From Trochalopteron elliotii (taxonomy: Eukaryota > Chordata > Aves > Passeriformes > Leiothrichidae): 64,000 bases of DNA. Below, piece by piece: positions 51,228 to 64,000 of the stretch (position 1 is its first letter; every line of letters begins with the position of its first letter). The notes beneath the pieces were generated by a model. It was given only the letters and a program-made list of their open reading frames with translations, did no database searches and was not told the DNA's origin. The DNA lies in assembly GCA_024734555.1 (NCBI GenBank), contig JANPWX010000028.1, positions 4,497,752-4,561,751 on the forward strand, read 5' to 3'. A program made the translations under genes and the position numbers.

Positions 51228-51510
51228 GCATTTCTGTATTTCTAATGCCTTTACAAATCCTGCTCTTTAGATTTCCTCTTTTCTTACCACTGACAAGATT
51301 TGTTTGGCTTAGATACTTTTTGACTTCTTGACTAAAACAGATGATCTTAGTTGATACTCATCTTATTATTGTTTTTCTTTAGAACAGTAATATTAGAGCT
51401 ATTTGCTACTCTCTTTACTTGCTAAATTTTTTATACAGGGTTTGAAACCTAGTTACAATTAGCTGGTATGGTATACATCTCACCTATCAAAGTGTGTCTT
51501 AGGAAGTTTA

Positions 51511-51570
51511 GATTGATATGACACAATATGATGATATGATTGATATGATATGATATTAAATAATTGATAT
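51511..51570. repeat. GATAT-type imperfect tandem tract
   Basis: Repeated 'gatatgat' and 'atgatatgat' wording runs over about 60 bp with interruptions. The period is about five bases. Confidence 0.75.
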
Positions 51571-54487
51571 GTCATAACATACCTTTAATAAATTTTATTT
51601 CAGCTGCCATTTAAAATGCTATTATCAATCAAAAACTGTTATGAGATTTATATTGTTCAGAAACTGCTTCTCATCAGTGGACCTGATTAAATATTTTTCC
51701 ATAGGAAAATTCCTGCCTATTAAAAATATAATGCTAGGAAAGGAGCATCTCACTTATGAAAAACAGAAAAAACATCTTGGTAAAGATATTGTTCTGCCAC
51801 CCTTCTGGAATGGTGTATTTCTTATATATAAGTTTAATGCTGTGTAAAATAAATATTTAGGTATTTAGGTTTGTTTGAGGCTTTTTTAATCAGGTCCTCT
51901 GATTAATTGTGGAATTTCCTACTGGATGGAAATTATGAATTCTGAGCAGTTGCTTTTATGAGCCATCTTCATAGTAGATGTCAGGTGATAACCCCTTGGA
52001 GAGACTTGCAGGTGTGTACTCCAGTCTAACTATAGGAAAGTAAATGTCCAGGAGCAGAGACTGATCTGGCAGACTGTTTATCTGTATAAACAGGATTTAT
52101 CAGTACTCAGACAAGTGGCTAGATTCGTTCTCATTTTGTACAAGTCCAAAGAGTGTATGAAATCCATTTATTTTCTCTTAAAAAACATTTCTTACATTTC
52201 ATTTCCTGATCTAGTACTATTCTCATTCAGCAGAGCAGAGATTTTTAAGTTTTCTGTTTGGCAAATCACTCTTGGAAAAATAAAAATCTTGTCCCTGACT
52301 TCACAGCCATCATCAATCTTTTCATATGTGTGTAACTGCTAAGAATTCAAGACAAAGAATATGAAACATCAATAATTCTCTTTGGTTCCATTAATACTGG
52401 AAGGGAGGCAGATGAGCCAAAAGTAAAGCATATCTAAGAGAAGGACAAAAGATTATTACAGTATTGGTTGAATTTGGAATTTATCTGCTGCAATGAAGTA
52501 AAAAAAACCTTCAAAAACAAATACTGTTTTGAATCAGAGTGCAGGCCACATATTTTTCAGACATCCCAGGAAACAAAAAGACATTATGCAATAAGAACAT
52601 TTTAAACATAAAATCTATATTTATAGATTTAAGTGTAAATATAAATGCAATGCTAAATTAATTGCAAGAAACTTCATTAGCAATATTCCTCACCTTTGAA
52701 AGACACTCAAGTGTTTATTCAGATGGACTTATTAATAAATATTTTATATACATGTTATCATCTCCAGTCAAAGAAAGAAGAGTTCCCTATATTATAATCC
52801 AGCATAATTCCTATACCTTATTCCAGAGATTAGGCTTTCTATCCCAAATTAACTGAAAAGATTTCTGGAACTTTACCACGTCACACACTCTGAATTTGAA
52901 AATGTTACATATTGTTCATTTACAAACATTCCATTATAATTCCAAATTTTTTTTTTGAGGATTCAAATTTAGATATCTACAAACAACATGATCACTGAAC
53001 ATAAAGATACATGAATAACAGCATAGTTAATATGTGAGGCTTCATTGTTGTCCTCTTGTATAAATTTCTCAGTACAGTCTCAAGTTTTCTACATTCTCAA
53101 TAAAATCCTTCAGAGATAACAGAACAGAAAATTAATAACCTTGCAGAATAATCCTTATAAAGACAAAATTTTTAACATTCAATATAAGTAGTATTTCCAA
53201 ACATCCCACAGTTAATATTTGCCTGGCTTGATTTGAATTTTTCTCATTTAAATATTATTTTAAATATTTCTCTTTTAAAAACTTCTTTTACATCCATTTT
53301 GGACAATTTTTTTCTTAGCTGCTCATGTTTATCCCACAAGGCTGAATCTGGGACATACCAATCATTCTGTGGCAAAACACTAATACCATCATAAATCTGG
53401 GTTTACGGCCTCATGACTGAAAGGAACAAAAGGAGAAAAGGGGTTGTGAAAGCACTCACAAGATCAAAGAAAGGCAGTGGCGAAATAAACTTCCCTGTTA
53501 CACCATATATACTACACTAATCTCTCCAAAGACTACATGTGGCTCCTGACATTTTGAAAGTCTGCATTTGCAGTTCAGTTGATAAACAGCTGCTATTTTC
53601 AAATCAAAACAACTCCTCCCGACACATTTTATCACAGAGCAGAGAAAGAGATTGCCTTTAGTATTCTGATCACTCTTATCACGGATAGACTTTTGGAGCC
53701 AAGCTCTGCTTTGTTTTAAATGCTTGAAACCATTCCAAAAAGGCATTGGCATCCTTTGTTACTAATTTGGAGACCTTGTTTAACTTGCAATAAAATAAAA
53801 CAAAGCCCTCCTTGGCCTTCATGGGTCACTTTGATTCATCTTGAGTACATTTAATGGATCATGGACTAGTTTGTACTGGGAATTGAAATTGCTGACAGTT
53901 TTAGCACTTATGCCACTGTCTATATGTTCTTCTGCTGAAAAGATTTTTTCCCCTTCTAAATTCCATTTTTAAGTTCTTCTTTTTATTTTAGCTATTTCTT
54001 AAACAATTATCACAGCTTTGTACACGATGTCTATTTCCACTGACAGATTTACAGTGAATAATGACAAGAGGAAACTAGGCTTTTTTTTGTGGGAAAAGGA
54101 CATCTGGACCATGTCTATGCTAATAAATCAAGAAAGGATAAGGTATGGGTGCATGTATGAAATTGTCCATTTTATGTGATACTTAACAGGTATGGAGTTC
54201 TCCTGTACTATATCCCCTGTTATTGCAAATAATGTGTGAGTACAGCTCAGAGGTTAATGTGGGGCAGAGACTGCTGCCTTACCCTGTGGGGCAACAGGAG
54301 TGAGAAGACAACTGTATGACTGTAACTGGTGCTGTGCAACTTGCACTGGGAGCCAGAAAGAAAGACATTTACTCCTAAACATAGCCCTGGATGAAGGGGC
54401 ACCGCATGAAAGGAACCAAGAACACTCCAGAAAGTCAACAAGGGTTATACAGAATAGGAAGTCTTGTAACATACAGATATATTGAAG

Positions 54488-54885
54488 ACAAGATAAGAAA
54501 GCTGGGATTGTTCACCTGGAGAAGAGAAGGTTTTGTGAAGGCCTCATAGCAACCAACCTTCCAGTATCTGAAGGGGGCCTGCAGGGAAGATGGAGAGGAG
54601 CTCTGTCAGGAACTGCAGTGATGACAGGACAAGGAATAAACTGAAAAAGGAGATTATGGTTAGGTATTAGGAAGAAATTCTTTACTGTGAAGGTGGTGAG
54701 AAACTGGAACCGGTTGCCCAGAGAAATTTTGGGCATCCCAACCTTGGCAGTGCTCAAAGCAAGGCTGGATAAAGCCTTGAGCAACCTGTTCTAGTGGGAG
54801 GTGTCCCCGGCCATGGCAAGGGAGGTTGGGACTAGATGATCTTTAAGGACCATTTCAACCCCTTAACATTTTATGATTTTATGAT
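54488..54885 (+). mobile_element. CR1 LINE, 3' end copy
   Basis: CR1 hallmarks in order: 'gctgggattgttcacctgga', 'gaagagaaggttttgtgaag', 'ttccagtatctgaagggggc', 'aactggaaccggttgcccag', 'gggaggtgtccccggccatg', 'gactagatgatctttaagga' and the tail 'attttatgattttatgat'. The frame is broken. It covers the last part of ORF2 and the 3' UTR. Confidence 0.9.
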
Positions 54886-57800
54886 ATTTCTTTAGCATTT
54901 ATTTATTCAGTTTTTTTAATGAACTCTCCAGTGCTTGACGTGTTTCTGGGTATCTATCTCTGTGCATGGGCTCCAGAGGGAATAAAAACTGCACAGGAAG
55001 GAAAGAAGGAAATAAAGTGAGCCCTGCAGTGCAGTGTGGAAAGCACTATTTTTTCTGGAAAAATATGAATTTGTGTTTCAAGAACTGAAGCATCCATGAG
55101 GAAGTCTTAGGGATGTGTAGAACAGAAGGAGGCAAACCTTGCACAAGTTTATTGATCTTATCTTGAACAAATTGTACAGATAAATATCAAATTGTAGATG
55201 TACGTATCTTCTGAATTGAACTCTCTTCAAAGAGACATGTTTAGCTAACCTCCCAAAAGGATCACACAAGTGAATTTACATATGTGCAGGATACAAAAGA
55301 AACTGTTTGACAAGACATATCTTTATATACATCATACAAGGACAAAATTACCAGTACCAAACAATTACCTTTTAATAACTTAGGGAGTTAATCTCTACAG
55401 GTGAGAGAGGAAAAAACACATTGGCTTCCATGTGTCATGAGACAGGAGAGCCACCAGAGCTCTGTTCAGCTTTTATGTCTAAATTTAAACAAAACCGTAT
55501 CTAACTACAACAAAGAAAATAATCTCTTGGTAATGATAGATACCAATCTCTGAAGATCCTATGCTATATCATAAGCAGTATGACTCTTCATGATTTATAC
55601 TGTCGACCCTAACACTAATAATTCTAGCCCATGCTATTACTTCCAGCTATTAAGACCACATCATCTGAGCAGCGACTTCAGTCCTTAGGTTATCCAGTCT
55701 AAAGCTAGTTTTACCATGGCTGTCATTCACTGAAAACAAGCAAGCAAAACATTTAGATCCCAAACAAACAAGTCACTTTCTGATCCCTAATTTCCCAAAT
55801 CCTTTAGTAACAAAATGAGATATGCAGTATTTAAATTTTAAAACTACTCTAGCCTGAAGCTGAGACAAATCCAAGCCAGACAAGGAATATGTACCTCAAA
55901 CTACCCTTTCCTGAACCTAACCTAACTATTGTTTCCCAGAAATGAAAACCAACAAGAAAAGAAGACCGAAAAAACATTTTTGAAGGACACAATACACAGT
56001 CATTGCAATTCCTTTGGATAATGCTGAAGAGTGTGCAGCTTCAAGAATTAAAAGGGACTCTTCACTTCCCAACTTTCAAACCATGAGTTCAGGCCTAACT
56101 CTAAATCTGACAATGGCCAGGGTTTGCAGCTCCCCTGGACAGACAAAAAGCAAATTGTCTGTAACACCACTCCTCTTAAATCTTGAGACATGTAGCCTTC
56201 TTCAGTCTGTACATTCCCAAACATTAGCCTAAACATAAGTGCTGAACTTGAACAGGGTCATGGAACAAATTATAAGAAAAAAAGAGCACAAAGTATTGTC
56301 CTAAAACAACTTTTTTCCTTATTCTGAGGGCAAGGCACCAGATGTTGAAATAGGTTCTTCAGTTATTGCATTCCCCCAAATAACCTTAGCCTCAAAAATA
56401 ATGCTAGCCAAGGAAACCACCCATCCAGTGAAGGGAACATAAGCTGTTGACCGCAATTGACTCCAGACTTCTCTTCAGTCTTCTCTCTGAAGGCTGCTCA
56501 GTCTCAAAGAAAACTAGATTTAATTTTTTGATTTGTAACCCCCAGCATAAGAGTAAATATAATAGGAACTATACACACAGTAAAAGAAAAAGTATTGATG
56601 AAAGCTCTATTGCAAACTTTTGCAGGCAGAAAAGAGTTAACTGGTTTCTTCAAGCTTTTATGTTACCAATATTTTATCCAAATCTAATCTTTACTCTGAT
56701 TACAGAGGGCAGGACCCATTTTTCCAGTAAGAAAACCTAAATTCCTGATCACAGTCAATATCAGCCCAAGTTTAGGATGAGGTGTATTTTTTGGAAATAA
56801 ATGATAATTACTTACATTGGAGAGAAAGGTCAGATAGGCATATTTGAGTTAAACTTCTGAATTAGAATAGGATTTGAAATGGTTTTGCCTGAAGGTCCTC
56901 TAGACAGAGATTCCTTACAATGTTTTGAAGTACATCTTAAACTACAAATGTATTTTACAGAATCAGTGGGAGGCACTGTTACTCCTACAGTAAGAAGGCC
57001 CTGAACACTACTTGGAGCACTAAGTTTATATGAAAAGAGTTAAGAAATAATTGACCTAACCATGAAATAAGCTATGCAGTAGCAGAGGAACCTGGACCCT
57101 GCTAGAGTGACAAGATCTACTGAAATGTCACTTAACCATACGTTTGCTAATTTGTAGATTACTTAGATATTTTCAATAGCTACTGACTTATATGGCACAC
57201 TGTGCTGTTTTTTGAGTGTCACGATATGCTTGAATAGTTATTCATCCTCACTGCAGGGAGTTAATTTCCACCTTCCCTGGGAATCAAAGAGTAAGCTGGC
57301 TGAAAATATTCCCTTAACTGGCTGACCTAGGAAGCAAGCAGCAATGGCCCTTAGCTGCTGTGCAGCTGCACCAGTTTCACACTGCATCATTGTAGTTACA
57401 GAGAGAGCTGGGCTCAGTGGTGGTCATTCCTTGTCGGGCAGAGGGCAGAGTTAGGATTAGCACCAGGATGACTTTGGAAAACAATAACTGAAAATGTCAG
57501 GCACATGCAGTGTATGCCAAGCCTCCCGCCAAATCTTGGAGAGGGGCATGAAGGACAAGGATTAGTGGTACAGGAATCCATGCTCGCATCCAAGGACAGC
57601 AGCATTTCACCCTTGAGTAGTAACTCTCACTGGCTAGAAATCTGTCCAGTCTGACAGTTTCTGTTGAGTAAGTAAGGACACATCGCAGACACTGCTAATG
57701 TGTGGGTAACTTCTGCTCCTGGTGATGGCTTCTAATCCCTTTTTCAGCAACATGATATTCTAGTAAATTCAGCATGGAAGTTGAGAGGCAGGTGTGGGTA

Positions 57801-60800
57801 GGGGTCCTTCTGGAAAACATAGTGGAATATCACAGGTGCATGGGATGCATATGAGTACAGTGAGGTAATGATATTAAAGGAATGGTGTGAGAAAATGAGA
57901 GTGGATGCAATATGGGTCAGAGACAAACAAAGATCTTATGTTGGGAGTCACATTTGGTGACCTCAGATGAGAACTCAGACATGGTTAATTTTAGATGTTG
58001 CCTGTGATTATAGAGGTCTGCACGTTTTTCCTGAGGAAGTTTAAGGAGTAGTCCTTAGCCTAACCTGCATTTATATAAATATATCAGTGAGATGTCATAT
58101 TATTAACAAAAAGGCTTAAAAGAAAGAATGAACAAAATCTTTGAATGAACCCTTAATAACTAGAATTATGTGTTAATTATGATTTATGTACAAAATAATA
58201 ACTTGAAAATACCACTTAAAAGAATTAGTACAACCCTTCACCAGAGCAAATAACTGTTCATTTGGGGGAAAATCTGATGGAATGTGGCCTGAAATTTAGG
58301 TGTGAATTGATCTCAGTGGAAAATAATATGATGGTAAACTGAGGACCATATATTCCTGGGGATGCATAAAAATACCATCCTTAAAACTCATCATTCACTT
58401 TTCTTCTTTAGTCAGCCTTACAGCAGTCAGCAATCAGTGTTTCCAAAACCAAATTGTTGTCCCATAAAACTCAGTTTGGTAACGGGAAAATGAGCTCTCA
58501 CCATTGATGGACATGTTTTCCACTAGACTGAACTGGAACTAGCCTGAAGTAAAACTACCTGAAAACTTCCATCTAAAACCCAACTTTAATGTCCGTACCA
58601 ATGGGTAATGCAAATGTTACCTGTAAATGTTATGTCTCTCCAGAAGGATGCAGGTACTTAAATAACAAGTGCAAACTGTAACATGAAGTAGCTGCACTAG
58701 TCAAAGTTTAAGTTTATTTAAGACAGGACAGACAATAGAAGATCATTCATAGTGACCCCCTTCTAGAATATCAAGGGACTACGTATAAAATTCCTAAAGA
58801 CTGTAAATAATTCTAACTCATTTATCCCAATAGAGGGTATGAACTATATCTAGTATTTTTCTAAAAATTTATTACCCCTTCAAATTAAAATTTTGTCTTC
58901 TAGAAAAAAAATAGTATACTAAATCTGTCTGAAACATGCCTGTAACTTTGTTTAAATGGGCTATGTTTATTTACTTTTCCTTTAAAATTCATGTGTTAAA
59001 ATTAATCTTTTTCCACTTGAATGCATTTTGCATTCCTGACGGCATAAGAAATTACTCTGGAACTGACTGAGCCCTAGATTTTCTTTAACACCCATCCACA
59101 TCAATTTAACAGCTGCTTTCAATATTATAGGGTTTTTTTTTAATTGGTGGTTTTCGTTTATTTATAAATTTGGAATATCATAGATTATCTCTTCTCATGT
59201 AATACTGAAATTAATTTTCTTCTAAGGCAAAATTGTCATCAACATTTCTTTAAAATGCAATGATAAAACTGTGATCTAAAAAAATTCCAGTTAAAAAACC
59301 AGCTTAATACACTAAATTCTTTATAGTTTAGTTATGCTCTTTAAACGTTAGACTTTGTATCCCGCAAAACCTTCTCATTACCTAGCAGACATACAGCAGT
59401 ATGTCTTCATCCTTATAAAAATCAGCTTTTTAAAAAATACTGACCCAAAATATATACTTGCCCAGGGACTAGTCCTCATGCAAGCTTTGTTTAGATATTA
59501 CACATAAAACAATAACTGATACCTTTTATATTGTACTTACTCTTTGTTTATGTTCTGTTTATTCTTCTATACATATGATTCATTTGTTTAACTCCTTCAG
59601 TGTGTATACCAAAAGGAAGTTGAAGATTTCTTGCTCCACTTGATGAATAAATATAATTGTATGTGCGAATGAGGTGACATTTACTCATATTAAAGAGCAT
59701 TAGCTGCATTGTCACACTGTTCTACTACTAGGAATACAAACCAAAACAAACCAAATAAAACCATGCATAGAATTTAATTACTTTAAAACTCATATTTTTG
59801 TATTACAAAGAAAATATCCTCAGAACTTTAACCTAAAAAAACCCCTCTTCTTCATTTTGCTATAGGTTTTACAAACCTGACAAAACTGGTTTTATCTGTG
59901 AATCTACTCCCTGACTTATACTACTACATTTAAAAAGTTTGGGGTTTAATTTTTCAAAATTAAAATGAATAATTATAATCTTACCATTTATTCATCTGCT
60001 TTAAAAATAAGAAAATCTTAAGAAAGTGATACTATCAAAATATATTTTGTCTGAATCCTCAGCTGGTGTAAGGGAGCCTTCATGTGGTTAAATATACACA
60101 CCTACAAGGAATTATCACAGCTGAGGATACAGACACAAAATTTTACCCCCTTTATCCTCTGTTTATTAAGCGTCTAATCATCATATAAGTTAGAGCCCCT
60201 CGACCGCACCCTGATCGTGTGCAAAAAACTCAGTCTTCACTTTTAACTCTTTTACAATAACAGAGAAATCTGAAAGGACTTCCCTGACAGGCAAAAGTGT
60301 AGTACAGGGGGTGGAATCTTGGCTCTATAAAAGTCAGTGGCAAACTCCTATTGACTTACGATTTTCTCCAGAGTTGTAAAAGAAGCCCCTATGAACAAAG
60401 GATGTGTTCCTAAATATAATTTATGAACAATAACAATGCAGTTAGGCACCTTTTTCTGGTTAGCTATGGAGCACAGCAAAGAATTTTATTTCTTAGAAAG
60501 TCTGTGAAAATCTGCTGCTGATGGCAATTTCCTGACATAAATGCACCATGACACAAAGCCTTCAGTGGTAACTATAGGATTTAATAGGGAGTCTCCAAGA
60601 GAACTGTGCTTTCCAGCAATTTTTTTTTACATTACTGTTCCTAGTGTGAGCATAAAAGCAAATTTGGTTGATAGAGTACATATACTTACAATGGATTATT
60701 TTTTGGCTATCTGACATACCAGGTTTCTTTATGATCTGCAGGTTTATGAGCAAAAACCACATCTTAGAACAATTAAGAGAGTTACTACAACACTACTGAG

Positions 60801-62146
60801 ACCAAGAAATTATTTTTTCTCATTTTTGCTTTTCCTTGGCCAATGTTGACAGCAATGGCTAAGCTCTTTCTGGATAGAAAGTGTTCTGAAAGAAATGGAC
60901 AGTACAGCTGAACAAAGGAGGAGGAATAAAAGGTGAAAGAAAGCTTTGCCATGCGCCACAGTTGTGTAACATGCATTCAGGTCATAAACTTACCTTGGAA
61001 AAAAGCAGACACAGAAAAAACATCTTCAAGGGCATCCACACTGGAAAGTCTGTCTTCTTATTGATTAATCTGCACAATTTTTACTTTACTTTTTAAAAAA
61101 AGACCAAACTACAAAATTAGTTAATAGCTAAAACAGGCAACTCTTCCATTAGTTTACTCTGCCTCTCCCAGTGGTTTGGGGATTTATGTCCTATTTCCTA
61201 CACATAGATCAGTAAACTTTATGAAATACTGAACAAAAAAGTGAAGCAATTATAAAAACAGAATTTTGATACTCCTAGAAAATCACTGGAGATCTAGTCA
61301 AAGCCTCTCCAAAGCCAATTAAAATACTGGTACACAATGAGGATGTGGTGGAGGATAGTACTGAACTATCATTCAGACTTTGCTTTGATCAGAAAAGATG
61401 TTCAAAATTTAGACGTGCTTCACTGGTGCATAGTAAAGAAAATCAATTAATTGATTAGTAAATTATTCTTTTAGGACCTAAGGAAAATATATTAATTATT
61501 AATAAATAAAGGTAAGTGGCATTTGTGTGGAAAAGATCTTTATCTCTTGGTAATGCAGAATAACTAGAATAATATAAAATTAACAGCAATGAGAGCAGAA
61601 TGAATTTTATTAGTTTTCTGGTATCAACTGCATGAAAACAACCACCTTCTTTCCAAAACAGCCACAGAGTACCTTAGAATATAATTCTTAATGATGTGGT
61701 AGTAAATCTATTTTATTAAGAGCTTTTCAACATGAAGCAATCATCACCTTTTTAACTAACCATCTATTTCACATTCTAATAAACACAGGAATCATCTGCA
61801 ATGACACTTAAAGTTGTATATGGAGTGCGCTTCTCCATTCCTGTGGCTGGGTTAACACCACACCCATGGAAAATGTTATTATGTTCTAATGATTCCAGAG
61901 TTTGGTTTTACTCTGATGGGACCACGCAGGCCACGTTAAACTGACCAACCGTGATTTAAAGCTAGTTTGTCTTCTGCCTGGAAAATGTACAATTGAGCTA
62001 TTTAAAACAGTAGCTGTTTTCCTCATTCATCTGGTTTGGATCACACTAATCCTAGGTTTGGATGGATGATAACATGAAGTTAATGTTTATGGTGTTCCCA
62101 AGTATTTAGTAAGCATTACACAACTGCAGTGCCACAATAATGGAAT
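54886..62146. other. AT-rich non-coding DNA, no gene seen
   Basis: Seven kilobases with no open frame over 97 codons and no recognised family. A small CpG-richer patch lies at about 60190-60225 and another at about 61920-61955. I see no intact repeat. Confidence 0.7.
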
Positions 62147-62240
62147 TCATCATAGAATGTTAGATGCTGGAAAGGACCTTAAAGATGACCTAGTCTCAAT
62201 GCCCTCCACCATGGGCAAGGGCACCTCCCACTAAGGAACA
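62147..62240 (-). mobile_element. CR1 LINE, 3' end, reverse orientation
   Basis: On the + strand the block reads 'catcatagaatgttagatgc', then 'tggaaaggaccttaaagatg' and 'ccatgggcaagggcacctcc', the reverse complement of the CR1 3' end. It is the only minus-strand CR1 in the window and covers just the last 95 bp or so of the element. Confidence 0.88.
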
Positions 62241-63593
62241 TGATCACAGTGCACTTCAATTGATTATGGACACACCATTTTCTTTCTGTGTGAGTCAAGA
62301 CTATGACCCAAACTAGATGCTACAGAAAAAAGGAACACTTCTCTACTAGGGGAAACAAACCAAGACTGAAGTTTCAGTTGAGAGCAGTTGTAAAGAAAAT
62401 GGGAGACTAGAAAAAGTTGAAATGCCAAACACGTACCAGGATCCTGGGTAATCAAAAGTGAATGGTAGCCAGAATTCTTGAAGTGATTGATAGATATAAC
62501 CCTGTGGTTATGAAATAGGAATTATATGCCCAAACATCTTTCCTAATCTCAGCCTAACTGTAGAAAAATTTTCTGATGTGTTATTCACAAGCGAAAAAAT
62601 GTATCTAATATTTTGTATATTCCTGATATTAAATGCTAATCACAATAGACTTACTTAGTCAAATATCCTTGAGACAATGTGAAACAATTTTTTTTCTTAT
62701 GGATCATTCAGCTGGAGCTAGACTAGAAGGACTAAACCCATGTATTGTTTAAAGTACTTCAGGGTACTTGTACGAAAAAACCAAAACTGGCATTAGAACA
62801 GCTGAAATAAACTAATTTGTAAAAAATATTTTTCATCCATTCAAAATGAGACTGCAACATTCAGTGTGTGATATAAACAGATGTCAAATCCAGGAAGGGT
62901 AGTGACATGACCATATATGTACTGGCAAATGTTTAGAAATACACTTCCAAAAATACAGTGGTAAATTAGAGAAATCTGAAGGATCTAAATTTTAACATCT
63001 AAAAAAGGCAGGTTCTAATTAAAAACAAAAGAATGCTTTTGTTTTTGAAGATTTGTCTGGCATTAAATAAATTCATCACTGACTTTAATACACACAGCAT
63101 CAAATTAAGGGAAACTGTTTCCAGTGCTCCCAAATGGTGAAATTCTGCTGCACTCAAGGAGAGTTTCAAGAGGGTGTTGATTTAATAGCAGGGGGTTTTT
63201 TTCTTTTTCTGGGAGGATTAAATGTTGGAAAGGCATATTCTTTTCACAAATATCTGTAAGGATTCTGTCAAGGAAAATCACTAAAGGCACAGATGAGGAG
63301 TGTTTTAGTCAGAGTTTCTTCTTGGAGCACAAACACTGGTCATCATTAATCTATTGCTTCCTGCTTCTTAAATGGATGGAGTTCTCCAGCTTTGTGATGC
63401 TGCAGCCCCTTGATACCACAGGCTTTAGCAGAGACCTTCCATTTAATTTCATTCATGATAATAGGACACCACAGATGCCTGAAGTTCAGCTTTTTTAATA
63501 CAGCTGTTGAGGAAGCTGTCAGTTTTCTTAACACCCTAGCAGTGCATAGACACAACTATAATTTCCAGTAAAACGTTAATTTGGTTTTGTATT
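62241..63593. other. Non-coding DNA, no gene seen
   Basis: AT-rich, without recognised genes or repeats. Open frames are under 70 codons. Confidence 0.7.
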
Positions 63594-64000
63594 GTAGACT
63601 CCGAGACTACATGTTCCTTGTTATAGCAAATATCTATTATCTATCTAACTATTATCTCCCCCTTTATAAATAACATGATGCTATGCAACATTGCTTGATT
63701 GCACCCTTCTTTGTTTCCCTGTCCTGATTCCCAACTGCTCAACATATTTTAATTATCTGTTTAAAATGGCTTTGTGAAGCTGATTGTCCAACGTGTACCA
63801 TATACCCAGACTACCATAACCAAGCGAGGAAGACCATTGTTTAGATGACCGAAAATTTGAGAGACATCTCCCTAGAGTTTATCCAGATTCTTACATTGTG
63901 AAGGACAAGACAGGAAGACCTTCCCTACAGAGTTGACCAAAAGGCCTGGTGTGTTGATTGTGCACTGATTTCTGAAGACAGATGGGAGGAACAGTGATGA
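63594..64000 (+). mobile_element. Possible LTR or retroelement, cut by window end
   Basis: From 'tgtagactccgagactacat' (about 63594) to the window end the sequence becomes less AT-rich and has the wording I associate with a songbird LTR ('tgattgtccaacgtgtacca', 'accaagcgaggaagaccatt', 'gaaggacaagacaggaagac'). A TATA-like 'tttataaataac' lies at 63663-63674. No open frame and no right-hand boundary can be seen. The assignment rests on memory and is tentative. Confidence 0.3.

Larger units (their letters stand above)
46446..54487. other. Non-coding DNA with one exon-like segment
   Basis: AT-rich sequence without a recognised gene. It contains the exon-like segment 46788-46957, an A14 run near 47508-47521, a G/T-rich tract with a perfect inverted repeat (51108-51227) and a GATAT-type tandem tract (51511-51570). 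The remaining open frames are under 85 codons and unrecognised. Confidence 0.65.

Noticed and set aside
1..64000. CRISPR arrays, bacterial operons, rRNA genes or a novel defence system
   Set aside because: Sequence character is vertebrate non-coding DNA; there are no spaced repeats, no dense gene order and no rRNA wording.

Overview
The window reads as 64 kb of bird nuclear DNA, most likely from a songbird. It is AT-rich, poor in CpG and almost entirely non-coding. The case for a bird is the family of CR1 LINE copies whose 3' ends finish in the typical 'attctatgattc' style tail, together with retroviral LTRs of avian type and simple-sequence tracts. No protein-coding gene, rRNA, tRNA or CRISPR array could be supported. 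The longest open frames are 100 to 137 codons and are unrecognised, antisense to CR1, or made of microsatellite.

Layout. 1-139 is the 3' end of a CR1. 140-4311 is AT-rich sequence without genes. 4312-5010 is a well-preserved solo LTR with a perfect 5-bp target duplication, followed at once by a 5'-truncated CR1 (about 5018-5367). 5368-14282 is non-coding. An old CR1 lies at about 14283-14695, then more non-coding DNA up to a compound purine microsatellite (24859-25134) interrupted by a 63-base N gap. A short LTR start fragment lies at 27563-27627. A reverse-strand LTR with near-perfect 6-bp flanking duplications occupies 30814-31438. Two adjacent CR1 relics (32221-32618 and about 32640-33330) follow. 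A (GGGAA)n/(GGAA)n tract sits at 37216-37385. The longest CR1 copy, with reverse-transcriptase remnants, is at about 45235-46445. Just downstream is a GC-richer, exon-like segment (46788-46957). Another CR1 lies at about 54488-54885 and a minus-strand CR1 end at 62147-62240. A possible LTR begins near 63594 and runs off the window.

The sequence suggests an intergenic region or a large intron shaped by CR1 and retrovirus insertions. Seven of eight CR1 pieces lie on the + strand. I found no convincing new biological system. The best leads are the two exon-like segments, possible conserved non-coding stretches, the preserved LTR and the unusual compound microsatellites. Calls of repeat class rest on remembered family hallmarks; no database search was made.
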